A DNA stretch of 59,623 nt from assembly GCA_027313705.1 (NCBI GenBank), contig DAHVDE010000088.1:1-59623 (forward strand), read 5' to 3'. This stretch comes from Actinomycetota bacterium. Lineage in GTDB: Bacteria; Actinomycetota; Actinomycetes; Streptosporangiales; Streptosporangiaceae. Below the pieces are notes generated by a model. It ran no database searches. It was not told where the DNA came from and saw only the letters and a program-made list of their open reading frames with translations. Both the position numbers and the translations under genes were made by a program. Below are positions 16,092 to 25,312 of the stretch, in pieces (position 1 is the stretch's first letter; each line of letters starts with the position of its first letter).

Positions 16092-17165
16092 GTGCCGAGT
16101 CCGAAACTGGTGCCGCTGGTGCTGACCGATGACGAGCGGCGGACGCTGACCGGGTGGGTGCGGCGGCGCACGACCGCGCGGGCGCAGATCGTGCTGGCCT
16201 GTGCCGGGGGCGGGTCGATCGCGTCGGTGGCCGCTGAGCTGGGCGTGTCCCGGAACATGGTGTCGAAGTGGCGGAGCCGGTTCCTGCGCGACCGGCTGGA
16301 AGGGCTATCTGATGAGCCGCGGCCGGGCCGGCCCCGGACGGTCACCGACGAGCAGGTCGAGCTGGTCATCACCAGGACCCTGGAAGAACGGGGCCCGGGG
16401 CAGGACACGCACTGGTCGACCCGGTCGATGGCTGCGGCGACGGGCCTGTCGCAGACGGCGGTATCGCGGATCTGGCGGGCCTTCGGCCTTAAGCCGCACT
16501 TAGTCCAGACCTGGAAGCTGAGCACCGACCCGAAGTTCATCGAGAAGGTCCGCGACATCGTCGGCCTCTACCTCGACCCGCCGGCGAAAGCGCTGGTGCT
16601 GTGCGTCGACGAGAAATCACAGATTCAGGCGCTGAACCGGACGGCGCCCTGCCTGCCGATCCTGCCGACGACCCCGGCGCGGCGGACTCATGACTACGTG
16701 CGCAACGGCACCACCAGCCTGTTCGCCGCCTTCGAGACCGGCAGCGGATCGGTAATCGCCCAGCCGTACCGCCAGCACCGGCACCAGGAGTTCATCCGGT
16801 TCCTCAAGCTGATCGACGGCGCCGTCCCGAAGGACCTGGACCTGCACCTGGTCCTGGATAACTACGCCACGCACAAGACACCCGAGGTCCGGAAATGGCT
16901 GCTGCGCCACCCCCGGTTCCAGCTGCGCTTCACCCCGACCAGCGCCTCGTGGATGAACCTGGTCGAGCGGTGGTTCGCCGAGCTGACCAGGCGCAAGCTC
17001 CGCCGCTCCGCCCACCGCAGCGTCACCGAGCTCGAAGCCGACCTCCGCAGATGGACCAACGAATGGAACCGGAACCCCAGGCCCTTCGTCTGGACCAAGA
17101 CCGCCGACGAGATCCTCGACACCCTCGCCGCCTACTGCCAGCGAATTAACAACTCAGGACACTAG
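16092..17165 (+). CDS. IS630-family transposase
   Basis: This encodes 357 residues from a GTG start. An N-terminal helix-turn-helix (SIASVAAELGVSRNMVSKWR) and a second DNA-binding segment precede the DDE catalytic domain, with VLCVDEKSQ (first D), LVLDNYATHK (second D) and SWMNLVERWF (E). Length and motifs are intact, so it may be active. The stop codon TAG (17163-17165) is built from the duplicated TA target plus the first flanking G, so the element carries no stop of its own. Confidence 0.93.
   Translation: MPSPKLVPLVLTDDERRTLTGWVRRRTTARAQIVLACAGGGSIASVAAELGVSRNMVSKWRSRFLRDRLEGLSDEPRPGRPRTVTDEQVELVITRTLEERGPGQDTHWSTRSMAAATGLSQTAVSRIWRAFGLKPHLVQTWKLSTDPKFIEKVRDIVGLYLDPPAKALVLCVDEKSQIQALNRTAPCLPILPTTPARRTHDYVRNGTTSLFAAFETGSGSVIAQPYRQHRHQEFIRFLKLIDGAVPKDLDLHLVLDNYATHKTPEVRKWLLRHPRFQLRFTPTSASWMNLVERWFAELTRRKLRRSAHRSVTELEADLRRWTNEWNRNPRPFVWTKTADEILDTLAAYCQRINNSGH
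17143..17162 (-). repeat. right terminal inverted repeat of the IS630 element
   Basis: On the minus strand it reads GTGTCCTGAGTTGTTAATTC. It abuts the target TA at 17163-17164 and overlaps the last codons of both the transposase and the CHAP gene. Confidence 0.85.
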
Positions 17166-18584
17166 CTGGTACGTCGTGACTGAGTTGCCAGGTGTCCAGT
17201 ACGACTCGTCGATCGCTCCGTTGTTCATTCCGGTGAACACGGGGTATGTGCTCCCGGTCAGGCCGAACGCGATGCTGTTGATTTGATTGCCCGGATTACC
17301 GAGCGTGGTTGTGTTCGGAGAGCTCGACCTGGGAACCCAGTAGGTCTCGTAGTCATATCCGTTGGCAGCTCCGCTGAACACGTGGTATGTGCCGCCCGTC
17401 AGAGCGAATGCGATGCTGCTGACGGACGAGCCGTAGCCGACCAGCGTGCTGTCGGTCGGTGAGATGGACCCGGGGACCCAGTAGGTCTCGTGGATCGTCC
17501 CGTTGGCCAGGCCGCTGTAGACGTGGTACGTGGTGCCCGTCAGGGCGAACGCGATGCTGTTGACAGACGATCCGGAACCGACGTTGTACAGCGTCGCGGT
17601 AGTCGGTGAGCCTCCAGAGGTCCAGTAGGTCTCGTAGATATATCCGTTCGCAGCTCCGCTGAACACGTGATAGGTGCTGCCCGTCACCGCGAAGGCGATG
17701 CTGTTGACGGATGATCCGTAGCTCACGAGCGTGTCGGTGGTCGGCGGGACCGACCCGGGAACCCAGTACGTCTCGTAGATCGCTCCACTCGACGTGCCCG
17801 TGAACACGTGGTACGTGCCGTCGGAGGTGACTGCGAAGGCGATGCTCTTGATGGCCGAACCGACGTTCCCGAGGCTGTCGGTGGTCACCGAGTTCCCGGG
17901 GGTCCAGTACGACTCATCGACTGTACCGTCGGACATGCCACTGAAGAGGTGGTACGTGCCGTCGGAGGTGACCGCGAAGGCGATGCTGTTGACTGTGCCC
18001 GCGGATGCAAGGTCCTTGAAGTGGATGAAATGGCTCGGCCAGTACCCACCTCCGGGCGTAATGGTTCTCCAATCGAATGGGCCATACTGCCAGTTGTCTT
18101 CAGAAACAGTGATTGACTGGATCGATCCATCACTGTTCTTGGATACGGCCTCCACATATGCAACGTGGCCGCTGGAGTCCGCTCCGTGATATCCAGCTTC
18201 CCATTGCGCGACCGATCCGACACCCGGAGTGGTGTCTACGGTAGTCCCGTCCGCCGTCGCGTTGTTATCCCACTCAGAGGCGTTGCCCAAGTGGTTCGGC
18301 GTGGGCGTGGACGCACCGTTCACGGCTTGCTCGACGTACGCAGCGTAGTTCGTACAGTTGTGACCGGAGAACTCGCTCCAGTACATGTTGCCATTGTTCG
18401 CGCCGTAGCCGTGATCTGTGTAGCCGATGCCGGTGCAGTTGCTGTAGCTGTTGTTAGAACATAGGCTTGTGTCGGCGAGGGCAGGCTTGGCGCCGCTCAG
18501 GATGAGCCATGCCGACAACAGCCCTAGGAATAGCACGAAGACGACAGGCGTTCGCCTGACCCTTCTTGCCGCCGTCGTATTCAC
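17154..18584 (-). CDS. secreted CHAP amidase with six propeller-like repeats, 3' end altered by IS630
   Basis: This encodes 476 residues. A signal peptide (about 1-38, cut after ALA) precedes a CHAP domain with C77 (GHNCTNYAAYV), H140 (GHVAYVEAV) and N164 (SEDNW), a cysteine amidase or endopeptidase acting on peptidoglycan. From about residue 200 six repeats of about 46 residues follow (SIAFAVT, then TYHVFSG, then ETYWVPG), the number expected for a six-bladed beta-propeller, probably for wall or sugar binding. The IS630 insertion changed the end from LANVG-stop to LVS-stop, so the protein is almost unaffected. Confidence 0.85.
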   Translation of the reverse strand: MNTTAARRVRRTPVVFVLFLGLLSAWLILSGAKPALADTSLCSNNSYSNCTGIGYTDHGYGANNGNMYWSEFSGHNCTNYAAYVEQAVNGASTPTPNHLGNASEWDNNATADGTTVDTTPGVGSVAQWEAGYHGADSSGHVAYVEAVSKNSDGSIQSITVSEDNWQYGPFDWRTITPGGGYWPSHFIHFKDLASAGTVNSIAFAVTSDGTYHLFSGMSDGTVDESYWTPGNSVTTDSLGNVGSAIKSIAFAVTSDGTYHVFTGTSSGAIYETYWVPGSVPPTTDTLVSYGSSVNSIAFAVTGSTYHVFSGAANGYIYETYWTSGGSPTTATLYNVGSGSSVNSIAFALTGTTYHVYSGLANGTIHETYWVPGSISPTDSTLVGYGSSVSSIAFALTGGTYHVFSGAANGYDYETYWVPRSSSPNTTTLGNPGNQINSIAFGLTGSTYPVFTGMNNGAIDESYWTPGNSVTTYQLVS

Positions 18585-18726
18585 GACGACTCCCTTCCCG
18601 GATTGGTACTACGCTTCCCAACCCGAGCCTTTGTTCATTTCTTATCAGCGAAGGCTCGGATTGAGTGCGCCACCTTAGAATATAGCACAGCGAAATGAAA
18701 ATGCTTTGTGAAATGGCGGAAACGAA

Positions 18727-19881
18727 TTAGCCTCCTAATTGCTCCATTACTGAGGGTTTCTCTGTAGCCTCAGCACGCTCCTTACTGGGGGTTCGGTAAT
18801 TTGTGATGAGGTCCTTGAGCGACTCGTCGGCCGCGAAGCGCGGCGTGCGGTACCAGGTCTGGATGCGTTCGAACTCGGTCTCGACGGTCTCGCCGAACGT
18901 GTCGCAGCTAGCGATGACCAGGCCAACCTCACAGCGCTCGGCATGCGCGTCACGTGGGCAAGTACAGCGTCGGAGCCATGTTTCAGCCTTGGCGAGCGTG
19001 AAGTCAGTAAGGCCCGCTGCGCCGAGGCTTTCGGTGAACGTGTCGTGGTCGGGGTCGACGGCTGATCCATAGATACGGCGGAGCCGGGCCATGAACTCGT
19101 CGGGGAACGGGTCGTGGTACTCGATGCGCTCTACCGCATCATTGAGCCTGGTGCAGCCCTCGTCGGTGGGAGCGAACCACAGGGGTCCGTGACGCCGGAA
19201 GAAGCGGTGGCGGAGGTAGCTGAACTCGACGTTCCAGTAGACGGCGGTGGCGAGGTACAGCTTCCAGGACGGCAGGTCACCTGCGAGCTGGACGTGCGCG
19301 GTCATGAGATCAGCCTGGAGAGCGTAGGCCGACGTCTCCAAGCGGAAGTAGTGGTCGCGGAACAGCTCTAGCCAGTACAAGGCGACCGTCTGCGGCACGT
19401 CGGCCCCGACTTCGAGCGCGCGGCCCCACTGGTGCAGGTCGTCTTCACGATCCAAACCGAGGAGGGCCTGGGCAACGAGGCGGAGGAGCCGGACCTCATG
19501 ACGGGCGCGGTACTGGCGATCGCCAACGCCGCTCGCTTCTCGTGTCTTAGTGCGGGCTTCGGCTGCGGACAGGCTCTTCGTGGCGTAGTGAACCCGGAGC
19601 AGCATCTGGGCCTTGGCGATGGGAGTGGGCTGGCTCGGCGGACCCGGATGGTCATGGTCGTCGGTGAGACGTTCGGTGGCCTCGCGCGTGAGGTGGCAGA
19701 TGCTCGCGGCGACAGCGAGTGCCGTATCGGTGTGCGTGCGACGACGCACGACACCGAGACCGGCAAGCCGTGGCAACCGCGGAATGAGCGGCTCGACCTC
19801 GAGCGGCTCCAGGCCCGCCTCGCGAACAAGGGCTAGCTCCGGCACGAGGTCGTCGAGGGCCGGTTGCACTGCTTCGGTCAT
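18727..19881 (-). CDS. hypothetical protein, 384 aa
   Basis: The start MTEAVQPALDDLVPEL at 19881 is preferred over the in-frame start at 20025 because the intervening residues look non-coding. The protein is soluble and mostly helical, with a cysteine/histidine cluster CTCPRDAHAERCEV (about residues 316-329) that may bind metal. I recognise no family. It is the last minus-strand gene before the plus-strand mobile-element operon, and its membership of that element is open. Confidence 0.6.
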   Translation of the reverse strand: MTEAVQPALDDLVPELALVREAGLEPLEVEPLIPRLPRLAGLGVVRRRTHTDTALAVAASICHLTREATERLTDDHDHPGPPSQPTPIAKAQMLLRVHYATKSLSAAEARTKTREASGVGDRQYRARHEVRLLRLVAQALLGLDREDDLHQWGRALEVGADVPQTVALYWLELFRDHYFRLETSAYALQADLMTAHVQLAGDLPSWKLYLATAVYWNVEFSYLRHRFFRRHGPLWFAPTDEGCTRLNDAVERIEYHDPFPDEFMARLRRIYGSAVDPDHDTFTESLGAAGLTDFTLAKAETWLRRCTCPRDAHAERCEVGLVIASCDTFGETVETEFERIQTWYRTPRFAADESLKDLITNYRTPSKERAEATEKPSVMEQLGG

Positions 19882-19991
19882 GCATTCAAGAGTGCCACCT
19901 GGCTGCCATCTCGCGCCCTCCCGGCAGCAGGCCGTCTGGAGGTCAACTCGGACCAGGCGGCCACTGGTGCCGCCGGAGGCGGAGGTGGCAC

Positions 19992-20180
19992 ATGAAGCAA
20001 TCAGGTTCGGTGGGGCAGCGCTCACGGATGATCGGGTCGGCCACGGCGCGGCTGGTCAGCCGCAAGTGGGCCTGCCTCGAGTGCGCGGGTGAGTACGGGT
20101 GCCACGTGGGCGGCCGAGGCTGCGAAATATGCAGCCCACCACGTAATCCACGGCCTCGTCCCGACTGGGAAGACGAGTGA
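19992..20180 (+). CDS. small cysteine-rich protein (62 aa)
   Basis: ATG 19992 follows the purine-rich GGAGGCGGAGGTGG. The product is basic at the N-terminus and then has WACLECAGEYGCHV and CEICS, five cysteines in a zinc-ribbon-like spacing, and an acidic end. It lies just ahead of the 56-residue membrane protein gene on the same strand, at the left edge of the transfer operon. Function is unknown. Confidence 0.5.
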   Translation: MKQSGSVGQRSRMIGSATARLVSRKWACLECAGEYGCHVGGRGCEICSPPRNPRPRPDWEDE

Positions 20181-20216
20181 GCGACAACTGCCGCTCTGCA
20201 CAGATGGGAGTGTCCC

Positions 20217-20387
20217 GTGAAGGGCTGGATGAAGCATGCCGCTGGGGCGCTCGCCCTGCTGATGGGGATCGCGGTCGGGGCGCACATGATCTACAGTCTG
20301 CTCGCGCCCCTGCTGCCGCTCCTCATCAGCGGCGCGGTGCTTGTCATTGTCTACGCCACGGCTTCCGGCCTTTGGCGTCGCCTGTAG
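20217..20387 (+). CDS. small membrane protein (56 aa)
   Basis: GTG 20217-20219 follows GATGGGAG. After a short basic start (VKGWMKHAAG) there are two hydrophobic stretches that could form a membrane hairpin, then WRRL at the end. It fits the small membrane proteins often found upstream of conjugation genes in actinobacterial elements. No homologue is recognised. Confidence 0.5.
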   Translation: MKGWMKHAAGALALLMGIAVGAHMIYSLLAPLLPLLISGAVLVIVYATASGLWRRL

Positions 20388-20559
20388 ATTCGCCAAGTTT
20401 TCGTTCACAAGTCGAGCGGAATTTTGGAAGGTCACCTGAAGTTCGTAGACCTCCATCTACATATAACAACCTTAAGACATGCCCGCATTGCAGCGGCTGG
20501 GTTTCTTATGCCCGGCGTTGTAGCTGGGGGTCCACATGTAACTGGCAAGGGGGTGAGTG

Positions 20560-20721
20560 ATGTCAAAACGGATTCGGATTACCGCGATTTACAGGCAGGA
20601 ACCGGAGATCAGGCTGTTCGTGCTCGCCCTCATCGAACTAGCCCGCCAGCTCAACGAAGCCGAACAAGCCGCTCGCCCGCCTAGAGCCGAGGGTCAGCAA
20701 GTCGGAGATAGCAGCCAGTGA
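20560..20721 (+). CDS. small helical protein (53 aa) coupled to the VirD4-like gene
   Basis: The ATG at 20560 sits within GGGGGTGAGTGATG. The product, MSKRIRITAIYRQEPEIRLF onward, is helical and charged. Its stop overlaps the GTG start of the VirD4/TraG-like ATPase (GTGA), so the two are coupled. Function is unknown; a small accessory role in transfer is inferred from position only. Confidence 0.55.
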   Translation: MSKRIRITAIYRQEPEIRLFVLALIELARQLNEAEQAARPPRAEGQQVGDSSQ

Positions 20722-22994
20722 AGGATCTCGCACTTCTCCTCATAACGCTGGTCTGCGGATGTGCTCCGGCTGGTGGGCTCTTGCTGCTACGGGTTCGCAG
20801 CGCGACCCGGTGGAGCGGCAACCTGGTCGCGTACGCGTTGCAGTTTCCACGGGGCCTGGACGCGGGAGCGGTCACCGCCTTCGTGAGCGGGCTGTCGGGT
20901 CTTGCCGTGCCGAAGTCTCGTCGGCCGTTCATCGTGCGGGCCGTGGTGCTGGAGACGACGGCCACCCACGAGGGGATCGAGCACCATCTCATTACCGCGC
21001 AGGCCGATTCCCACATCGTGCTGACTGCTCTGCGCGCCGCTCTGCCCGGCGTGGCGGTGACGCCAGCCCCCGACTACCGCCTGATGCGGCCGATGTTGGC
21101 CACTGAACTCGGCTTGTCTAACCACCGGCGACCGCTGGGCGTGGACAAGCCAGGCGTGGTGAGTTCTCATGTCCTGGCAAGCCTCCAGCCGGTCGAACCC
21201 GGCGAGCAGGTCATCGTCCAATGGTCGGCGCGCCCCGTCGGCCCGCTGCCCCTGGTGCTAGCGGCCGTCAAGCGGCCCGCCAAGCAAACCTGGTTCGACC
21301 AACTGTGGGATGCATTCAGCGCCCGCGAGTACAACGCCGAGACGGTCAAGGCCGCTCGGGCCAAGCAGGCGAGCCCGGTCTTCATCTGCTCGGGGCGAAT
21401 CGGGGTCGCAAGTGCCAGTCCGAAGCGCGCGCACTTGCTGCTCGGCCGGACCCTGGCCACGTTCCATTCGGCCAGTGCCCCGAGCGTGCGCCTATACCGG
21501 CGGCGACTGCCCAGCGGAATAGTCGTACGAGCACTGCACGAGCGGCGGCTCCCGCTCCTGACGTATCCGTGCACCCTCAATGCGGCCGAGCTGGGCCCGC
21601 TGGCGGGACTCCCACTAGGCGACGTGACCTTGCCGGGACTGCGGCTGGGCGGTAGTCGGCAGCTCGCCCCGGCGTCCGACATCCCTTCCGGAGGACGGAT
21701 CGTGGCTCAAGCCACCTTCCCCGGCGCGGAACGGCCGCTGGCCATATCGCTGACTGACTCGCTGCGACATCTCCATCTCATCGCCCCGACCGGGGCCGGG
21801 AAGTCCACGGTGATGCTCAATCTCGCCGCTCAGGATATGGCGGCTGGCCGTGGCATCGTCGTGGTTGACCCCAAGGGCGACCTGGTGGCCGACGTGCTCG
21901 ACCGAGTACCACCGAGTCGGGTTGGAGATGTCTGTCTGCTCGATCCGACGGACGAGGAGCGCCCGGTCGGCCTCAATCTGCTCAGCGGGGCGACCGCTGC
22001 TCCTGAGCTGGTGGCTGATCAGGTGGTCGGGATCTTCCACCAGCTGTACGCCTCATCGTGGGGGCCACGGACGGCTGACATCCTGCGCTCGGCGCTGCTC
22101 ACGCTGGCTGACGAGCCCGGGATGACGCTGTGTGAAGTGCCGCTGTTGCTCACCGACCCGGCCTTTCGCAGGAGGCTGGTCGGCCGTATCGATGACCCGA
22201 TAGCGCTCGGGCCGTTCTGGGGCTGGTTCGACGGCTTGTCGGAAGGTGAGCGAGCAGCGGCTATCGGGCCGGTCATGAACAAGCTCCGCGCCTTCCTGCT
22301 ATCGCGGCGGCTGCGCAATGTGCTCGGCCAGGCCCGACCCAAGCTGGATCTGGACCAGGCCTTGGCAGAACGGCGGATTCTGCTCGTGCCACTGGCCAAG
22401 GGCCTCCTGGGCGATGAGGCCGCCGCGTTGATTGGCTCACTGCTAATCGCGCGACTCTGGCAGGCCGTCCAGCGCCGCGCTGCGCTGTCGGCTGACGGTC
22501 GGCCGCTGACATTCGCCTACATCGATGAGTTCCAGGATTACCTGCATCTGCCGACGAACGTCGCCGACGTCCTGACACAGGCCCGGGGCTTGGGCCTCGG
22601 GCTGACGTTGGCCCATCAGCATCTCGGGCAATTGCCTCCGGCGGTGCGGGATGCGGTGCTGGCCAATGCCCGCAGCCGGGTCATCTTCCAGCTCTCGGCG
22701 GCCGATGCCCAGACGTTGGCCCGCGAACTGGCTCCCCATCTGACCGCGACGGATCTTGGCGGACTCGGCCCCTACGAGGTTGTCGCCAGCCTGTCCACGG
22801 GCGCGCGAGTGGCTCCGCCGGTAACTGGGATCACGTTGCCGCCTCCGCCGAGCACCGGTCAGGCCGCCGCCGCTCGCGAAGTCTCGCGCAGGCGCTACGG
22901 CATCGACCGCCAAATTGTCGAGCGCCAAATCCGAGCCCGCCACGAAGGCCGCCCGGGCAGTGGTGCGGTCGGACGACGGGAGGCGCGATCATGA
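20718..22994 (+). CDS. VirD4/TraG-like coupling ATPase
   Basis: This encodes 758 residues. A membrane helix near the N-terminus is followed by a large region and an ATPase core: Walker A IAPTGAGKSTVML, then VVVDPKGDLVADVLDRV, and a Walker B-like FAYIDEFQDYLHL with ARGLGLGLTLAHQHLGQLP. These are marks of type IV coupling and conjugation ATPases that recruit DNA or protein to a transfer channel. The gene begins the main operon and overlaps the next gene by 4 bp. No VirB4-type partner is seen in the window. Confidence 0.87.
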   Translation: MKDLALLLITLVCGCAPAGGLLLLRVRSATRWSGNLVAYALQFPRGLDAGAVTAFVSGLSGLAVPKSRRPFIVRAVVLETTATHEGIEHHLITAQADSHIVLTALRAALPGVAVTPAPDYRLMRPMLATELGLSNHRRPLGVDKPGVVSSHVLASLQPVEPGEQVIVQWSARPVGPLPLVLAAVKRPAKQTWFDQLWDAFSAREYNAETVKAARAKQASPVFICSGRIGVASASPKRAHLLLGRTLATFHSASAPSVRLYRRRLPSGIVVRALHERRLPLLTYPCTLNAAELGPLAGLPLGDVTLPGLRLGGSRQLAPASDIPSGGRIVAQATFPGAERPLAISLTDSLRHLHLIAPTGAGKSTVMLNLAAQDMAAGRGIVVVDPKGDLVADVLDRVPPSRVGDVCLLDPTDEERPVGLNLLSGATAAPELVADQVVGIFHQLYASSWGPRTADILRSALLTLADEPGMTLCEVPLLLTDPAFRRRLVGRIDDPIALGPFWGWFDGLSEGERAAAIGPVMNKLRAFLLSRRLRNVLGQARPKLDLDQALAERRILLVPLAKGLLGDEAAALIGSLLIARLWQAVQRRAALSADGRPLTFAYIDEFQDYLHLPTNVADVLTQARGLGLGLTLAHQHLGQLPPAVRDAVLANARSRVIFQLSAADAQTLARELAPHLTATDLGGLGPYEVVASLSTGARVAPPVTGITLPPPPSTGQAAAAREVSRRRYGIDRQIVERQIRARHEGRPGSGAVGRREARS

Positions 22995-23908
22995 GCGGCC
23001 CGGGTTCCGGTCGCTCTGCCGATCGCGTGACGAAGGCGGGCGCGTCCACGCAGGTCAAGACGACCAGCAGTGGCCAATTCGCAGACGGCTCCTGTACCTC
23101 ATCCGATGTCGCAACGAAGAGGCCCAGCTACGTGACGGCGCGGCGGCTGACGAGCTTGGAGCGCTCCCTGTTCGAACGAGACCGCCAGGTCCTGGCCACC
23201 CTGGCGCGGGTGCGGGTAGCGACGGCTCACCAGCTCTACCAGCTCCACTTCGAGGGGGTCACGCGTCGTCAGGGCCGGGCGAGTCTGGCGTCGCTGGCTG
23301 ATCGTCGGCTGATCACGCGGCTGCCCCGGGTCGTCGGCGGCGTCCGGGCTGGTTCGACCGGCTACGTGTACACGCTCGACGTGGCCGGCCAGCGCCTCAT
23401 GCGCCCAGATCACGACCGGTCGCAGCGGCCCTGGAGCGTCGGCCGCGCCTTCCTGGACCACAGCTTGGCCGTGACCGAGGTCTATGTGCAGCTCGCCCTT
23501 GCGCAGCGCGACGGACGGCTGCGGCTAGCGGACTTTTCGACCGAGCCCACCTGCTGGCGGCGCTTCCACGGCCAGGGTGGTGTCCGGCTCGTGCTCAAGC
23601 CGGATGCGGCCGCGCGCCTGGTGCTCGGACAGTACGAGGACCGCTGGTTCCTGGAAGTCGACCGAGGCACCGAGTCGAGCACGGCTATCGCGCGCAAGTG
23701 CGAGCTGTACCGGCGCTACTGGCAAGCGGGAGTCGAACAAGCACGTATGGGCGTGTTCCCCAAGGTGCTCTGGCTTGTGCCGGATGAGCGTCGTCACGCC
23801 GTGGTGGTGGACGTTCTCGGCCGGCAGCCGGCCGAGGCCTGGCCGCTGTTTGCCAGCGCGCTGTTCAATGATGCGGTCCAGCGGTTGCTCCGGGGAGCAG
23901 GCGAATGA
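22991..23908 (+). CDS. replication-relaxation family protein
   Basis: This encodes 305 residues. A winged-helix-like segment (RDRQVLATLARVRVATAHQL) leads into the domain with the features of the replication-relaxation family: VGRAFLDHSLAVTEVYVQL, PDAAARLVLG and WFLEVDRGTES. Members relate to plasmid relaxation or replication and sit beside VirD4-like ATPases in mobile elements, as here. It overlaps both neighbours by 4 bp, so the three genes form one translationally coupled block. Confidence 0.85.
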   Translation: MSGPGSGRSADRVTKAGASTQVKTTSSGQFADGSCTSSDVATKRPSYVTARRLTSLERSLFERDRQVLATLARVRVATAHQLYQLHFEGVTRRQGRASLASLADRRLITRLPRVVGGVRAGSTGYVYTLDVAGQRLMRPDHDRSQRPWSVGRAFLDHSLAVTEVYVQLALAQRDGRLRLADFSTEPTCWRRFHGQGGVRLVLKPDAAARLVLGQYEDRWFLEVDRGTESSTAIARKCELYRRYWQAGVEQARMGVFPKVLWLVPDERRHAVVVDVLGRQPAEAWPLFASALFNDAVQRLLRGAGE

Positions 23909-24891
23909 CCGAGCTACCCCGCAACACCATCTTGGTCGGTGATGCGGCTAGGCGGCTCCGCGAATTGCCGGGCGCCAGCGTGGACTGCGTGATCACATCA
24001 CCGCCGTACTTCCAGCTGCGTGATTATGGGGCGGCTGGACAGATCGGCCTGGAACCCCAGGTGGATGGCTGGGTGGCGGCGCTACACCGCGTCTTCGCTG
24101 AGGTGGCCCGGGTGCTCAAGCCGACCGGTGCGCTGTGGCTCAACCTGGGCGACAGCTTCTCCCGACGCCATCGCTACGGCGCACCCCCGAAGAGCCTGCT
24201 GCTCGCCCCTGAGCGGCTTGTGCTAGCTCTGGCGGACGATGGCTGGATCGTGCGCAACAAGGTCATCTGGGCCAAGACCAACCCGCTGCCGTCATCGGTG
24301 ACTGACCGGCTTAGCCTGACCTACGAGGTCGTCTACTTCCTGGTGAGGTCCGCCAAGTACTTCTTCGACCTGGATGCCATCCGCGAACCGCACCGCTCCA
24401 GCGCGGCTAAGCGGGCCCGCCCACCGCTCAACCTGACGCCAGATTGGGCTGGGCCGCTGGCCGCGACGCTGGGCGGTCTGCGCCGAGCCCGGGCAGCGGG
24501 CACGCCGGGTCACGTGTTGGGCAAGAACCCCGGTGACGTCTGGCAGATCGCCACCCATGGCTTTCACGGCGCGCACTTTGCCACCTTCCCTGAAGCACTT
24601 GTCCGGAAGCCGATCCTGGCCACCTGCCCGCGGGCTGTCTGCGTCGCCTGCGGCCAGCCCTGGCGGGAAGAGGCTCAGATCGGCCAAGGGACGCTCGCGC
24701 CCTGCGGGTGCGGAGCCAAGGCGCGGCCTGGCGTCGTCCTGGACCCGTTCTTCGGCAGCGGCACGGTCGGCCTTGCCGCCCAACGGCTGGGCCGCGACTG
24801 GATCGGCATCGAGGTTAACCCCGCTTATGTCGAACTCGCCCAGGACCGGCTCGCGACATCGCAGCCAACCGAGACGGAGGCGGCGGCGTGA
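23905..24891 (+). CDS. DNA N4-cytosine or N6-adenine methyltransferase, beta-class order
   Basis: This encodes 328 residues. Motif IV (TSPPYFQLRDYG, about residues 31-42) comes first, and the SAM-binding motif (DPFFGSGTVGLA, near 280) last, the beta-class order. A zinc-ribbon insert (CPRAVCVACGQ followed by CGCG) lies between. It probably methylates element or host DNA to evade restriction or set a regulatory mark; no cognate nuclease is adjacent, so it is an orphan. It overlaps the replication-relaxation gene by 4 bp. Confidence 0.9.
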   Translation: MTELPRNTILVGDAARRLRELPGASVDCVITSPPYFQLRDYGAAGQIGLEPQVDGWVAALHRVFAEVARVLKPTGALWLNLGDSFSRRHRYGAPPKSLLLAPERLVLALADDGWIVRNKVIWAKTNPLPSSVTDRLSLTYEVVYFLVRSAKYFFDLDAIREPHRSSAAKRARPPLNLTPDWAGPLAATLGGLRRARAAGTPGHVLGKNPGDVWQIATHGFHGAHFATFPEALVRKPILATCPRAVCVACGQPWREEAQIGQGTLAPCGCGAKARPGVVLDPFFGSGTVGLAAQRLGRDWIGIEVNPAYVELAQDRLATSQPTETEAAA

Positions 24892-24966
24892 GCCCTCGTC
24901 GGTGTCGTGCGGCCGCAGGAGCCATCCATCCGGATGACCGGCCGCACCCGCACCGAGGAGGAAGCA

Positions 24967-25293
24967 ATGCCCGAACCACGCAACGGCAGCGTCAAGACGC
25001 TCGCCATCCGGCTCGCGGACGACCTGCACGCACAGCTCAGTCTCGTAGCCCAACTCGACGAACTCACGCTGACCGACGCCATCCGGCGAGCCATTGAGGA
25101 GTTCATCGAGCGCAAGCGAGCCGAGGGCGACTTCGCTGCCCGAGCCGCCGCCATGCTCGAAGAGATCGACCGCGAGGCGGCCACCCGTCGCCAGTCGATC
25201 GAGGCACTCTTCGGCACGGCCGGCCCGCCCGACGCGGCAGCCGACCCGCCCAAGGGCCGCGCTCGCTCCAAGAGCGACGAGCCAAGCGTGTAG
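24967..25293 (+). CDS. ribbon-helix-helix protein
   Basis: This encodes 108 residues. The ATG follows GAGGAGGAA. The N-terminal strand and two helices (VKTLAIRLADDLHAQLSLVA, then LTLTDAIRRAIEEFIERKRAE) are a CopG/Arc fold, with a charged helical and proline-rich tail. It is likely a DNA-binding regulator of the element, or an antitoxin without a visible toxin. A terminator follows at 25313-25346. Confidence 0.75.
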   Translation: MPEPRNGSVKTLAIRLADDLHAQLSLVAQLDELTLTDAIRRAIEEFIERKRAEGDFAARAAAMLEEIDREAATRRQSIEALFGTAGPPDAAADPPKGRARSKSDEPSV

Positions 25294-25312
25294 CCACCCG
25301 GCTGCACCATCC

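Larger units (their letters stand above)
16048..17162 (+). mobile_element. IS630-family insertion sequence, complete
   Basis: The element is 1115 bp, bounded by imperfect 20-bp inverted repeats (16048-16067 and 17143-17162, 16 of 20 matching) and flanked on both sides by the TA dinucleotide (16046-16047 and 17163-17164) that IS630/Tc1-mariner elements duplicate. It holds one transposase gene. Removing it with one TA restores the CHAP reading frame to a natural stop, confirming the ends. Confidence 0.9.

Noticed and set aside
20470-20560. Zinc-ribbon-like reading TCPHCSGWVSYARRC just before the 53-residue gene.
   Set aside because: The cysteine spacing is tempting, but there is no start codon or ribosome site in that frame close enough; it may be a remnant.
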